43,649 bases of DNA from a candidate division Zixibacteria bacterium RBG_16_53_22 (GCA_001775395.1 MEWP01000102.1:1-43649), one strand, 5' to 3'; shown: positions 17,618 to 27,197, counted from the first letter of the stretch. Numbers and translations are program-made. Notes: generated from the letters alone by a model not told the origin.

Positions 17618-20040
17618 CAAATGCCCTTTACGCTGACATAAGTTATCGAACTGTCTCTGCTCATCAGTTTATTGGCAGGCTGACCAGTGAAAGAATTAAC
17701 GAGCAGCGCCTCTCCCCTGTTGACATGAGTCGTTATCCTGGCGGTGACCGTGATCGACTCATCGCTATTCGAAACCGTTACGGCCTGGTTTTCGACTATC
17801 CCATCTCTGGCGGCATCCTCCGGGTGGATCAATATAGCCTCCCGGCCGGATATTCGCATGAGATTATTTGATTTCTCTGTCAACCACCCCTGATGGTGAA
17901 CCGACTGCGCGAATTGCAGAATATATGAATGCTCATTTTTCCGCGCGGGAAGAGTCTTTAAGTTAACCGGCCTGGTTTCCAGTTCCTCCTGGCTTCTGAA
18001 CGGGAAAAGGAAACCGTCGGAGGGCATATGCGCCAACACGGCCATGCCTTTAAGTTGTCGCGCTATCTCGTCGCGGATCTCCCTGTCATGATACCATATT
18101 CGTCCCAGGTTGATAAGGTCCGCAATTTCGCCCAGGATTCCCCAGGCCGGTCTCACCGCCACATGTGGTCTGTCAGACATCGGCTCAAAGAGTTGGATCC
18201 TGCCCTCGATATTGGTAAATGTGCCGCCGTAATCCGGAAGCATGGCTTGCGGAAAGACTGCTCCGGCTAACGATGCGGTCGGGTGCATGAATGGCGCAAC
18301 GACCACCAGGAATTCCAGTTTTTTCAATGTATCCAGAACAAACTTGCGGTCGGGAAATTCGTCAACGGGATTAGAACCGAAAACGAATAGGGTCTTTATT
18401 TCGCCGGAATCGATTCTTTCCAGTATTTTATTGAACGAGTGATCGACATCGCCAAAAAGACCGAAATGCGAAACGCCGATGAAGTTACTTTGTGGAGGCA
18501 ATATCGAAAGCCTGGCATTCGCCAGCTTGCGAAGCCTCAGCATGGCCGCCAGGAATCCGGCGCGGTCGGGATGGTTGAAAAAATTTCGTCCGGCGATTAT
18601 GTGAACCCTCTCGCCTTTTCTGGCAAGCTCCTCAATCTCATTCAAGGCCTCTTCATTAAGCCGGATATCGTCCGAGGCCGCCTTATTCTCCAGCCTGTTG
18701 GAAATATGCTCCAGCGCATGCCCCTCGGCGCCATATGGTATTCTAATATTGGTGATCGGAAAATGGCCCAGGCGCTTGTCGTAGGAGCCGATGAATATCG
18801 CTCGGGCATTGCGAATCGAGACCGCCTTCTTAATCAAAAGAGTTGCCACCGGTTGCTCGACAGCCGGATCGGCCCCGACGATAACGAACACGGTGTCGCG
18901 CTCGAGGTCCCTTATTGCGCCGTCGAGGCCAACCAAATCTATGATGCCCGATTCCACTGGATGGGCCATATCGGTTTGGAAGTCGATTTCAGGGGTCTTG
19001 ATTACATCATCGAAAAAGTGCCGGATGGCATAGGCCTCCTCGTTCGATAGCGTGGGCGATCCCACGGCCGCGACCTGCATCCCAAGATTCTGATCGATGA
19101 TTTTCCTGAGATGCTTGGAGACAACTATCAAGGCCTCATCGAAACCGCATGGTTCGAGGGTCGAGCCGCGCCTGATGTGCGGCTTGAAAAGGCGATCGGC
19201 GGCGCTGAATATATCGAAACCATATCGCCCCCGATCGCACAACCAGCCGTCATCGACTTCCCTGTTTCTGCGCGACATATGACGGTAAACTCTACCCGCC
19301 GACCATTCCACGTTCATGTTGCAGCCCACCGGGCAAAGATTGCATACCGATGTCGCTTTCTTGAGAAGCCATTCTCTTATCGAGTATCTGTAGGAGCGCG
19401 ATAGGAGAGCTCCCACGGGGCAGTATTCGACCGTGTTGCCGGAGAACTCATCGGCGTAAGCGACTTCATTCAAGTTGCTGATGTTAGTGAACGCTCCTCG
19501 CTTGAAAACACCGAGGTCGGCCTCGCCGGCCAGATCCCGGACAATCCTCACGCATTTATAGCACATGATACAGCGATTGCGATTGAGAATAATCTCTGGC
19601 CCCAGCGGCTTGTCATCGAACTTCTGATTGATATCCTCGATGAAACGAATCTTGTTTTCCCGGTAACGCGAAACCGCGGGCCCGTGGGCGTAAGTCAGGT
19701 CCTGCAGCGGACACTCCCCGCCCTTGTCGCAGGTCGGGCAATCGAGCGGGTGATTGATGAGCAGGAACTCGAGCACTCCTTCGCGGGCCTTAATGACCCT
19801 GTCGTTTTTGGTGTGCACCACCATGCTCGGGGCAACCGGTGTGGCGCAGGATGCCACCAACTTCGGCATCTTCTCCACCTCGACCAGGCACATCCTGCAG
19901 GCGCCGACCGAACGTAACCGCTCATCGTAGCAGAAGGTCGGTATCGTTATGCCAAGCCTCTGGGCCGCCTCGACTATAAGAGTCCCGGGCGGGACTTCCA
20001 CCATTTTTCCATCTATTGTTAATGTAATATTATCGGCCAT
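17617..20040 (-). CDS. nuoG: NADH-quinone oxidoreductase subunit G
   Basis: 807 residues. This is the largest subunit of the peripheral arm. The N-terminus holds the [2Fe-2S] N1b Cys set (CYDERLRSVGACRMC and ASCATPV), then the His/Cys3 N5 motif HPLDCPTCDKGGEC, then N4 (CIMCYKC plus the Cys of EYCPVGA). The additional N7 set, CNLCPVGC and a later WLCDRG, is also present, as in a subset of bacteria. The remaining ~550 residues are the molybdopterin-oxidoreductase-like domain, here without a cofactor role. The ATG follows the nuoF TAA directly. Confidence 0.97.
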   Translation of the reverse strand: MADNITLTIDGKMVEVPPGTLIVEAAQRLGITIPTFCYDERLRSVGACRMCLVEVEKMPKLVASCATPVAPSMVVHTKNDRVIKAREGVLEFLLINHPLDCPTCDKGGECPLQDLTYAHGPAVSRYRENKIRFIEDINQKFDDKPLGPEIILNRNRCIMCYKCVRIVRDLAGEADLGVFKRGAFTNISNLNEVAYADEFSGNTVEYCPVGALLSRSYRYSIREWLLKKATSVCNLCPVGCNMNVEWSAGRVYRHMSRRNREVDDGWLCDRGRYGFDIFSAADRLFKPHIRRGSTLEPCGFDEALIVVSKHLRKIIDQNLGMQVAAVGSPTLSNEEAYAIRHFFDDVIKTPEIDFQTDMAHPVESGIIDLVGLDGAIRDLERDTVFVIVGADPAVEQPVATLLIKKAVSIRNARAIFIGSYDKRLGHFPITNIRIPYGAEGHALEHISNRLENKAASDDIRLNEEALNEIEELARKGERVHIIAGRNFFNHPDRAGFLAAMLRLRKLANARLSILPPQSNFIGVSHFGLFGDVDHSFNKILERIDSGEIKTLFVFGSNPVDEFPDRKFVLDTLKKLEFLVVVAPFMHPTASLAGAVFPQAMLPDYGGTFTNIEGRIQLFEPMSDRPHVAVRPAWGILGEIADLINLGRIWYHDREIRDEIARQLKGMAVLAHMPSDGFLFPFRSQEELETRPVNLKTLPARKNEHSYILQFAQSVHHQGWLTEKSNNLMRISGREAILIHPEDAARDGIVENQAVTVSNSDESITVTARITTHVNRGEALLVNSFTGQPANKLMSRDSSITYVSVKGI

Positions 20041-21333
20041 TTATTCAAACCTCGGGGCAGTCGTACCGGGAAGACAGGCCTTATTGGTGATATGATACTC
20101 GTACTCGTCCCGGAATTGTTTGATAGTAGATCTCACGGATGGAACGGCGGCATCGCCCAGCGGGCAGATGGTGTTTCCCTCGATATTGTCGCAGATATCG
20201 AGGAGCGTGTCGAGGTCTTCCATCCGGCCCTCGCCGTGCTCGATCCGATTAAGAATCACCAGCATCCAGTAGGTGCCTTGACGGCAGGGTGTGCACTGGC
20301 CGCATGACTCATGCTGGTAAAATTGAGCCAGGTTCAGCGCCGCGCGGACCATGCACATTGTCTCGTCAATGACTATTACGCCCGCCGAACCGAGCATCGA
20401 TCCCGCCTCGGCCAGCGATTCGAAATCCATATGGACATCGATCTTGTCCGCGGTCAGGACCGGCACCGATGAGCCGCCGGGTATGACAGCTTTCAAATTA
20501 TGGCCGTCCTTGATACCGCCGCCATAGTCGTACAACACCTCTCTCAGCGGTACGCCCATCGGAAGCTCGTAATTTCCGGGCTTATTGATATGCCCCGATA
20601 GGCAGAATATCTTCGTGCCGGTGGATTTGGGCGTGCCGATGGAGGCGAACCATTCAGCTCCCCGATTGATGATATGAGGCAAATTAGCGAGCGTTTCCAC
20701 GTTGTTGATAATTGTCGGGCAGCCGTAAAGCCCTGCCACCGCCGGGAAAGGAGGCTTGACTCTGGGGTAACCCATGCCGCCCTCAAGCGATGTTAGAAGC
20801 GCAGTTTCCTCGCCGCAGATATAGGCTCCGCCCCCCCGATGAACGACTATATCGATGTCAATTCCCTTGCCTGATATATTTTTCCCGACAAATCCCTTAG
20901 CCCGAGCCTCCTCGATCGCCCTGGTCAACTGCCGCGCGGCGAAAGTGAATTCTCCCCTGATATAGATGAAAGCGATCTTGCATTTTATGGCATAGGCCGC
21001 AATCAGGGTACCTTCGATAACCATGTGCGGATCTTTTTCCATGAGTTCGCGATCTTTGAAGGTACCCGGTTCGGATTCGTCAGCATTGACTGTCAGATAG
21101 ACGGGCTTGCCTGTCCCTTTGGGGAGAAACGACCACTTACGCCCGGCCGGAAATCCGGCGCCGCCGCGGCCACGAAGGCCGGACTTGATAACAACGTCGG
21201 TAACCTCCTCGGGAGTCATCGTGGTGACTGCCTTGCGGAAAGCGGCATATCCACCGTTTTTCATGTAGGTGTCGATCCGATCCTGCTCGGGAAAATCTAT
21301 GTATTTGAAAAGTATCTTCTCAAATTCAGCCAT
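20041..21333 (-). CDS. nuoF: NADH-quinone oxidoreductase subunit F, NADH and FMN binding
   Basis: 430 residues. It binds NADH and FMN and carries [4Fe-4S] cluster N3, so it is the electron entry point of complex I. GLRGRGGAGFPAGRKW is the nucleotide-binding signature, EDRELM/HMVIEG follows, and the cluster motif is SCGQCTPCRQGT plus a distal Cys in NTICPLGD. It overlaps the end of nuoE by a few bases, and AAAGGTCC precedes the ATG. Confidence 0.98.
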   Translation of the reverse strand: MAEFEKILFKYIDFPEQDRIDTYMKNGGYAAFRKAVTTMTPEEVTDVVIKSGLRGRGGAGFPAGRKWSFLPKGTGKPVYLTVNADESEPGTFKDRELMEKDPHMVIEGTLIAAYAIKCKIAFIYIRGEFTFAARQLTRAIEEARAKGFVGKNISGKGIDIDIVVHRGGGAYICGEETALLTSLEGGMGYPRVKPPFPAVAGLYGCPTIINNVETLANLPHIINRGAEWFASIGTPKSTGTKIFCLSGHINKPGNYELPMGVPLREVLYDYGGGIKDGHNLKAVIPGGSSVPVLTADKIDVHMDFESLAEAGSMLGSAGVIVIDETMCMVRAALNLAQFYQHESCGQCTPCRQGTYWMLVILNRIEHGEGRMEDLDTLLDICDNIEGNTICPLGDAAVPSVRSTIKQFRDEYEYHITNKACLPGTTAPRFE

Positions 21334-21829
21334 TTCGGACCTTTGTTTTCAACTCATCTAATATGGAAATAATCCTCGAACGGGTCAGGTTCTCGTAATA
21401 GGCGTCATTTATCTGCATCATGGGGGCAGTGCCGCAGGAGCCGAGACATTCAACTTCCGCCAGCGAAAACAATCCATCCGATGTCACCTCGCCGACGCCG
21501 ATACCCAGATGCTCACGAAGCATATCGACCAGTTCCTTGGCCCCGCGCAGATGACATGATAGTGTTCGACAGACCTGGATATGGTATTTTCCCACAGGCT
21601 GGTTGGGGAAAAGGGTATAGAAACTGGCCGCTTGCTCAAAATCGACCAGGGGCAGTTCCATCAGCTCGGCCGCCTGGGACAGCGCCTCGCGATCTATGTA
21701 ACCATATTGATCGAAAACTACATGAAGCACCATCAATATGGCCGATTTTCGATGCGGGTAGGCTGCCTTGAGCCGAAGTATTTCAGTTATGGAGTCTTTT
21801 GAAAGTTGCCCTTTTGTCGTTTGTTCCAA
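21326..21829 (-). CDS. nuoE: NADH-quinone oxidoreductase subunit E, [2Fe-2S]
   Basis: 167 residues. It has a thioredoxin-like fold carrying [2Fe-2S] cluster N1a; the four ligands are in CRTLSC and CLGSC. The N-terminal helical part with FYTLFPNQPVGKYHIQVC matches the family. The start is TTG at 21829, with GGGAG eight bases upstream. It lies between nuoD and nuoF in the standard order. Confidence 0.96.
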   Translation of the reverse strand: MEQTTKGQLSKDSITEILRLKAAYPHRKSAILMVLHVVFDQYGYIDREALSQAAELMELPLVDFEQAASFYTLFPNQPVGKYHIQVCRTLSCHLRGAKELVDMLREHLGIGVGEVTSDGLFSLAEVECLGSCGTAPMMQINDAYYENLTRSRIISILDELKTKVRNG

Positions 21830-21844
21830 CTTATTACTCCCGAA

Positions 21845-23017
21845 TCACCTGTCAATCTCGCCCAGCACGATATCGATCGAACCTATGCATGCGATGACAT
21901 CTGCGATCATGCGGCCCGCCACCAGTTTATTGAACGCCGATATATTCACGAATGATGGCGGCCTGAAATGAACCCTGTATGGCTTCTTGGAGCCGTCAGA
22001 TACCAGGTAGCACCCGATCTCCCCTTTTGGCGATTCGATCGAATGGTAAATATCCCCAACCGGCGGCTGAAAACCATGAACCACCAATTTGAAATGGTGA
22101 ATGAGCTGCTCCATCCCGGTCAAAACCTCGTATTTGGCGGGCGGGGAGATTTTTCCATCCGATGACTTGGTTGGCCCTTCCGGCAGTCCGTCAAGCGCCT
22201 GCCTGATTATGCGAAGCGATTGCCTCATTTCCTCCAGGCGCACCAGGTAGCGGTCGTAGCAGTCGCCATTTTTCCCCACCGGGACAATGAAATCGAATTT
22301 GTCGTAGATGGAGTAAGGCTTTGACTTGCGAAGATCCCAGGCCACGCCGCTTCCGCGCAGATTCGGCCCGGAGAGCCCGGCATCGATCGCGTCCTCCGCC
22401 GATATAACCCCGACACCGATTGTCCGATTGCGCCAAATTTTGTTATCAGTCAGAAGCCCCTCATACTCGTCAATGTGGGCCGGGAATGTATCGAGTATAT
22501 CTTTAACGCGCTCCTCGAAACCATCCGGTACATCGTCGGTTAATCCTCCCACCCGGAAGTAAGATGCCATCATCCGAACGCCCGAGACGAATTCATACAT
22601 CTGCGTGATCTTCTCGCGCTCGCGGAAGCAATATAAGAGCATCGACATGGCGCCGATATCAAGAGCATGGGTCCCTAGCCAGACAAGATGGGAATTCAGT
22701 CTCGTTAACTCGGTCATGATAATCCGGATATACTCGGCTCGGATCGGAACCTCGACCTCCATCAGCTTCTCAATCGCCTGGACATAGACCAGGTTGTTGG
22801 AAAGAGGCGCCAGGTAATCCATGCGGTCTGTCATGGTCAGAGCCTGCGTGTATGTCTTGGCCTCCATGTTTTTTTCGATTCCGGTGTGAAGGTAGCCTAC
22901 GATCGGGCGGGCTTCGATAACGGTCTCCCCCTCGAGATCGAGTTCGATACGCAATACGCCGTGGGTTGCAGGATGCTGCGGGCCCATGTTGAGAGTCATG
23001 GTTTCTCGGTCGGCCAT
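21845..23017 (-). CDS. nuoD: NADH-quinone oxidoreductase subunit D
   Basis: 390 residues. This 49-kDa-type subunit forms the quinone-reduction site with NuoB and derives from [NiFe]-hydrogenase large subunits. Signatures are [32 protein letters not shown] and [15 protein letters not shown]. The quinone-site His (in PQHPATHG) is present. ATG 23017 (MADRETM) is chosen because GAGAGGAG precedes it; an in-frame ATG five codons upstream is also open. It overlaps the end of nuoC by 22 bases. NuoC and NuoD are separate genes, not fused as in E. coli. Confidence 0.97.
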   Translation of the reverse strand: MADRETMTLNMGPQHPATHGVLRIELDLEGETVIEARPIVGYLHTGIEKNMEAKTYTQALTMTDRMDYLAPLSNNLVYVQAIEKLMEVEVPIRAEYIRIIMTELTRLNSHLVWLGTHALDIGAMSMLLYCFREREKITQMYEFVSGVRMMASYFRVGGLTDDVPDGFEERVKDILDTFPAHIDEYEGLLTDNKIWRNRTIGVGVISAEDAIDAGLSGPNLRGSGVAWDLRKSKPYSIYDKFDFIVPVGKNGDCYDRYLVRLEEMRQSLRIIRQALDGLPEGPTKSSDGKISPPAKYEVLTGMEQLIHHFKLVVHGFQPPVGDIYHSIESPKGEIGCYLVSDGSKKPYRVHFRPPSFVNISAFNKLVAGRMIADVIACIGSIDIVLGEIDR

Positions 23018-23535
23018 TCGTCTCCTCTCCACGGCGCCACGCGGCGATAGTCATGCTCATCCTTGTTGAAACTGAAATTCGGAACCTCGTATGTCAGAGG
23101 GAAATCCTTGCGCTGAGGATACCCTACCCAGTCGTCGTCCATCAAAATTCTCTTGAGATTGGGATGCCCCGAAAATTTCAGCCCGAACATGTCGAAAACC
23201 TCGCGCTCCTGCCAGTTTGCGGTTCCCCAGAGCGAGGTCAACGTCGGAATCTCCTCATTCTCGTTGACTCGGGTCTTGAGAATCACCCGGAAATTATTAG
23301 GTATCGAAAAAAGCACGTAGACAACTTCGAATCGCTTCTCTCTCTGTTCCAGGTAATCGGCAGCGGTAATGCAGGAGAGGAAATTATATTTCAATTCGGG
23401 CTCGGTTTTCAGGAAACGGCATATTTCCGGCATATCCTGAGGTTGGACAACGACATTGAGGTCGCCCCTGAAGATTAACATCTCGACAATCTTATCGGAA
23501 TATGATGTCTTGAGTTTCTGCTCGGTTATGCTCAT
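22996..23535 (-). CDS. nuoC: NADH-quinone oxidoreductase subunit C
   Basis: 179 residues; 30-kDa-type peripheral subunit. The signature [20 protein letters not shown] and the ending [14 protein letters not shown] are clear. It contains no redox centre. Its ATG overlaps the nuoB stop (ATGA), with AGGAAG upstream. Confidence 0.96.
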   Translation of the reverse strand: MSITEQKLKTSYSDKIVEMLIFRGDLNVVVQPQDMPEICRFLKTEPELKYNFLSCITAADYLEQREKRFEVVYVLFSIPNNFRVILKTRVNENEEIPTLTSLWGTANWQEREVFDMFGLKFSGHPNLKRILMDDDWVGYPQRKDFPLTYEVPNFSFNKDEHDYRRVAPWRGDEWPTEKP

Positions 23536-24026
23536 GCTTCCTGCTTGGTCGGTTCGACTTTCAATCTCTGGCTATCTATCTTGGCCCGAAGTTTCATGAT
23601 ACCATCGATTAGCTGTTCCGGCCTGGGCGGGCATCCCGGCACATAAATATCGACTGGAAGAATCTTGTCGACACCCTGGACAATGGCGTAGTTGTTGAAA
23701 ATGCCGCCGGTCGACGCGCAGGCACCCATCGAAATGCAATATTTAGGATTGGGCATCTGCTCCCAGAGTTGACGAATCACCGGCGCCATTCTGGTGGAGA
23801 CACGCCCGGCCACTATCATGAGATCGGCCTGCCTCGGCGATGGCCTCATTATTTCCATTCCGAACCGGGCCAGGTCGTATCGCGAGGCAAAAGTCGACAT
23901 CATCTCTATGGCACAACACGCCAGGCCGAATCCCAACGGCCAGAGCGACGATTTGCGTGACCAATTGACGGCCTTTTCCACGGTCGTCAGGAGTATTCCA
24001 TCGGGCAGATATTTCTCTATTCCCAT
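23532..24026 (-). CDS. nuoB: NADH-quinone oxidoreductase subunit B, cluster N2
   Basis: 164 residues. It holds [4Fe-4S] cluster N2, the last cluster before quinone. The adjacent cysteines in [10 protein letters not shown] and those in CISMGAC and VPGCPPRPE are the ligands. ATG 24026 is chosen (AGAAAGGGGG upstream); an in-frame upstream ATG at 24110 would lie inside nuoA and add an unrelated 28 residues. It overlaps the end of nuoA by 10 bases. Confidence 0.97.
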   Translation of the reverse strand: MGIEKYLPDGILLTTVEKAVNWSRKSSLWPLGFGLACCAIEMMSTFASRYDLARFGMEIMRPSPRQADLMIVAGRVSTRMAPVIRQLWEQMPNPKYCISMGACASTGGIFNNYAIVQGVDKILPVDIYVPGCPPRPEQLIDGIMKLRAKIDSQRLKVEPTKQEA

Positions 24027-24373
24027 TTTAGCGCCCCCTTTCTGATTATATAAAGGTAACCCAGCAGCAAAATGCCGATGAAAATCAGCATCTCGATAAA
24101 TGCAAACCACCGGAGTTCCTTGAGTATCAGCGCCCAGGGATAAAGGAAGACGATTTCCAGGTCAAAAACGATAAACAGGATCGCGATCATATAAAATTTT
24201 ACCGGCAATTTACCCCTGGCATCGGTCTCCGGAATGATACCACTTTCATACGGCAGGAATTTTCTTCTCGTTTTCGCCTTGGGCGCCAGCAGTTCCGGCA
24301 GATAAATCATTATTAGCGCGACAGCGACAACGAATATGAACAGGATAAATATCGGGAAAAATGTTCCGAACAT
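24017..24373 (-). CDS. nuoA: NADH-quinone oxidoreductase subunit A, first gene of the complex I operon
   Basis: 118 residues; three membrane helices. [18 protein letters not shown] (loop that gates the quinone chamber, with the conserved Cys replaced by Ser in the usual YECG segment) and [21 protein letters not shown] identify it. TTGAGGTG precedes the ATG. It opens the operon nuoABCDEFGHIJKLMN, in which nearly every junction overlaps or is within 25 bases, so all 14 subunits are likely made from one transcript starting near 24481. Confidence 0.96.
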   Translation of the reverse strand: MFGTFFPIFILFIFVVAVALIMIYLPELLAPKAKTRRKFLPYESGIIPETDARGKLPVKFYMIAILFIVFDLEIVFLYPWALILKELRWFAFIEMLIFIGILLLGYLYIIRKGALKWE

Positions 24374-24487
24374 CGAATCTGCACCTCAAGAGATTTTTTT
24401 CACAATTGAGTTCCCAAGAAAATACCAATCAAGAGCCTGTTTGCCATGAACTTAAAGTATCAAGCCCCTCTCTCGGGAAGTTTGCGC

Positions 24488-24516
24488 ATTATATTCCTGC
24501 CGGTAAATTTTGTCAA
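24488..24516 (-). promoter_or_regulatory. Near-perfect sigma70-type promoter of the nuo operon
   Basis: On the minus strand, TTGACA (24516-24511), a 17-base spacer and TATAAT (24493-24488) match the consensus exactly. The predicted start is near 24481, giving a leader of about 108 bases before nuoA. The TGA stop of mtaB (24515-24513) lies inside the -35 hexamer. The leader contains TTGTGAA followed by an A-tract (24393-24406). Confidence 0.85.
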
Positions 24517-25820
24517 CTGCTTTTTGCATATGACGCATTAATTTTGACAATCGCTGTCAATTTGCCATCAATTATGTTTTCTGGAATAACCTTGACTATA
24601 CTGCCTTTTAACATCGCCGGGCCGGAAATGTTCACCCTCAAGTAGTTTTCGGAAAGCCCGGTAAGCGAGGTCTCTGTTGCGGCCACACGCTTCTCGACCA
24701 GAACATGCAGCGGCAAGCCTATGAATCGAGCCATATGTTTCATCTTCTTATCCCGCCCCAGGCGTCGAAGCCTCTCTGCTCTATGTTCTTTTATTTCGTG
24801 CGGGATTTTGTCGCCCATAAACTCAGCCATCGTCCCCGGTCTGTCCGAATATGGAAAGACATGCAGGTGATGGAACGCGTTTTCGTCGACAAGTCGGAAA
24901 GTGTTTTCGTAATTACGATCCGTCTCCCCCGGGAAGCCCACGATGAAGTCGGCCCCAATTGTTATCGAGGGCACTGCTAAGGTTAGCCGCCGGATTGCAT
25001 CGACAATGTCGTCCCGGCCATATCTGCGGCCCATGACCCGAAGAACTTCGTCGTCACCTGACTGTGCTGAAAGATGAGTATGGGGGCATAATCGCGAATT
25101 CGAGGCCAATATCCGCACCATCTTATCGCTTATTTCGGTTGGATTCAACGATGACAGCCTGATACGCTCGATTGATGTTTCCTCCAGAAGCCTTTCGAGC
25201 AGGCCCTCTAAATCGAATCCATCATTGCTATATTTTCCAATATGAACGCCGGTCAGGACTATTTCTTTGAAATTATTTTCGGATAGCGCATTAATCTCTC
25301 GAATGATGGAGCTTCCCGGCCGGGATTGGACCGGCCCGCGCGCGCTCCAGATTGCGCAAAAGGCGCATTGCTCGTCACATCCATCCTGGATCTTGACGAA
25401 TGCCCGGGTCATGCCGTCCATGCCCGATATGATCGAATCGCTATCGCGAACGGACTGGTCTCGAAGCATGTCCATCGGTATACTGAACAGGCTTAAGACC
25501 GCTTCCGGCAACCTATCTTTGTCGCGATTCGATATGATCCGGTCGATCCGGAGTTCTGCTATCGCCTCGGGTCGAAGTTGAGCGTAGCAACCTGTGACAA
25601 CGATCTTGGCCTGCGGCGAACGCCGTCTGGCCCGTCTGATCAACTGCCTCGATGATAGGTCGGCGTCGGACGTGACCGTGCACGTATTGACCACGTAGCA
25701 ATCGGCCGGCTGATTGAAAGGCACGGTCTGAAATCCATGCGGGGCCAGACGTTCCGACATGAGTTGGATCTCATATCGGTTCAACTTGCAGCCAACCGAT
25801 GTGAATGCGATAGTCGGCAT
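24513..25820 (-). CDS. mtaB: tRNA (t6A37) methylthiotransferase, MtaB-type radical SAM enzyme
   Basis: 435 residues. It converts t6A to ms2t6A at position 37 of ANN-decoding tRNAs. The N-terminal UPF0004 domain has its three cluster cysteines in SVGCKLNRYE, VNTCTVT and VTGCYAQ. The radical-SAM motif is CDEQCAFC, preceded by KIQDG as in MtaB. A C-terminal TRAM-like RNA-binding segment (about 370-430) closes it. The start at ATG 25820 overlaps the upstream stop as TGATG, so it is translationally coupled to the phosphatase gene; a longer in-frame start at 25859 exists inside that gene and is less likely. MtaB is preferred over MiaB because of VGCKLNRYE and the CDEQCAFC context. Confidence 0.9.
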   Translation of the reverse strand: MPTIAFTSVGCKLNRYEIQLMSERLAPHGFQTVPFNQPADCYVVNTCTVTSDADLSSRQLIRRARRRSPQAKIVVTGCYAQLRPEAIAELRIDRIISNRDKDRLPEAVLSLFSIPMDMLRDQSVRDSDSIISGMDGMTRAFVKIQDGCDEQCAFCAIWSARGPVQSRPGSSIIREINALSENNFKEIVLTGVHIGKYSNDGFDLEGLLERLLEETSIERIRLSSLNPTEISDKMVRILASNSRLCPHTHLSAQSGDDEVLRVMGRRYGRDDIVDAIRRLTLAVPSITIGADFIVGFPGETDRNYENTFRLVDENAFHHLHVFPYSDRPGTMAEFMGDKIPHEIKEHRAERLRRLGRDKKMKHMARFIGLPLHVLVEKRVAATETSLTGLSENYLRVNISGPAMLKGSIVKVIPENIIDGKLTAIVKINASYAKSS

Positions 25821-26794
25821 CACTCGAACACGGTCCCTGACGGATGCCTGGATCGCCACCAGGAATCAATCTTCGGCCCGAAGAAGAACGCCGTTATGCC
25901 AAGCGCGAATCCCGCCAGTAGGTCGATGACATAATGGTGGCGCAGATAAATTGTGGACAGTAACAGGCCGGCGCAAAATGGCAACATGATCCAAAAGAGC
26001 CACCTGACATATTTGAAAGCGAACATCAGGGAAAGGAGCGTCACGGCCGAATGAAGCGATGGAAAGGCGGCCCGGGAATCGGATGGCAGAGCGGCGACCA
26101 TCAGGAGCGCGGCGTCGGCTATGGGAGTGCCTTTGAAAGTGAGCGTATACATGTCCTTAAGCATTATTCTGGGCGGGACCGCCGGAAATATCAGATAAAG
26201 AATATAGCCGGCATAAAAACAGAGTATCACTGAAACCAGCGTGTTGCGAAATTCGGCTTTCCTGCCCTGGAGATATAGAGTCAGCGCTACGGCCGGCGCG
26301 AAAAGGAAAAAAATCATGTAGCAGAATGAGAAAAACTCGGTCAAGGCCGGATGAATAAAGCGCTCCGCCCAGACCGATGGCTGAACGCCGAACATCCAGG
26401 CGTCAATCGCGATCAAGGTGTTATGGATATCGTGAGGATTGGCGAAATGGATCGTGTCGTGCAAATTCGTATAAATTGCCAGGCAAAATGCGAATGGCAG
26501 GCTATCCCTCAGGAATTTCCATTGCGGCCTGTGCCTCGCTATCAGGATTAGAGCTCCGATAACCACCACCACGGCGAAGACCCGCTGCACGTCGCCCATA
26601 AACACCCTCGGCACTTCCCCCTGGGCTTTGAAAAAGAGATAAGCTTTCAGTGTCAGAAAGACCATCGGACCGAAAAAGACAAGCGCCACAAATTCCTCGA
26701 TGCGCAGCTTGAATATCGGCGAATACCACGGGACAGGTGCCCGGACTGCAGGGGTTTGCCTGGCTTTTAATCTCTCTATGGCGTCTTCGCTCAT
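25820..26794 (-). CDS. PAP2/Aur1-type integral membrane phosphatase or phosphotransferase
   Basis: 324 residues with about six or more membrane helices. The PAP2 motifs C2 (AAFPSLHSA, His248) and C3 (YLRHHYVIDLLAG, His287 and Asp291) are complete. The long hydrophobic N-terminus and the PPRIML region before C2 resemble the inositol-phosphorylceramide-synthase (Aur1/Ipt1) branch of the superfamily rather than small undecaprenyl-diphosphate phosphatases. It probably acts on a lipid phosphate or transfers a polar head group at the membrane; the substrate cannot be read from sequence. It is the first gene of a two-gene unit with mtaB, an unexpected pairing. Confidence 0.82.
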   Translation of the reverse strand: MSEDAIERLKARQTPAVRAPVPWYSPIFKLRIEEFVALVFFGPMVFLTLKAYLFFKAQGEVPRVFMGDVQRVFAVVVVIGALILIARHRPQWKFLRDSLPFAFCLAIYTNLHDTIHFANPHDIHNTLIAIDAWMFGVQPSVWAERFIHPALTEFFSFCYMIFFLFAPAVALTLYLQGRKAEFRNTLVSVILCFYAGYILYLIFPAVPPRIMLKDMYTLTFKGTPIADAALLMVAALPSDSRAAFPSLHSAVTLLSLMFAFKYVRWLFWIMLPFCAGLLLSTIYLRHHYVIDLLAGFALGITAFFFGPKIDSWWRSRHPSGTVFE

Positions 26795-26990
26795 GCGACC
26801 CTATATAAATAAAATCCATGATTGCGACAACCTCTTTTCTCCGCTCCGGCATCAGCAGGACGTTCCCCGGAAATTCCGGGTAATTTCTTAGAACCTTAAT
26901 TTTGATATGGGATTAACTTTTTTCGGGAGTGGAAATCATGGTTTTAAAAAAACGGGGAGACTCCAGGCCTTTTCCTGTCTTCAGGATGTT

Positions 26991-27038
26991 CAGCCAGTTC
27001 GTAGTCCCGACGTGAAATGTCGGGGCGTGAACTGGCTG
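26991..27038. repeat. Palindromic element 1
   Basis: The outer arms CAGCCAGTTC (26991-27000) and GAACTGGCTG (27029-27038) are perfectly complementary, and the inner arms CCCGAC (27006-27011) and GTCGGG (27019-27024) add a second stem. Its arms resemble those of the next two elements (core G-C/T-CAG-T/G-TC). Confidence 0.75.
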
Positions 27039-27055
27039 TTCAGGAGTGTATATGG

Positions 27056-27091
27056 GTGCCAGGTCACGGGCTACGCCCTACGACCTGGCAC
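27056..27091. repeat. Palindromic element 2
   Basis: The outer arms GTGCCAGGTC (27056-27065) and GACCTGGCAC (27082-27091) pair perfectly, and an inner GGGC/GCCC stem sits at 27068-27078. It lies 17 bases after element 1. Confidence 0.75.
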
Positions 27092-27168
27092 AACAAAGTT
27101 GCACTGTCGAATGATATGACCTGCATACAAGAGAAAATTTTCGGGGAAACTCATCCTGGCATCAGTCC

Positions 27169-27197
27169 TTGACATGAATAGTGAGCCGTTATAGACT
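27169..27197 (+). promoter_or_regulatory. Promoter of the EamA gene, positioned for a leaderless transcript
   Basis: TTGACA (27169-27174), a 17-base spacer and TAGACT (27192-27197) are followed by seven bases and then ATG 27205. Transcription would begin at or next to the start codon. No Shine-Dalgarno sequence is visible before this ATG or before the GTG at 27181. Confidence 0.55.

Noticed and set aside
18439-19050. Plus-strand frame of 203 codons opposite nuoG
   Set aside because: Shadow of nuoG, whose frame is supported by conserved motifs.
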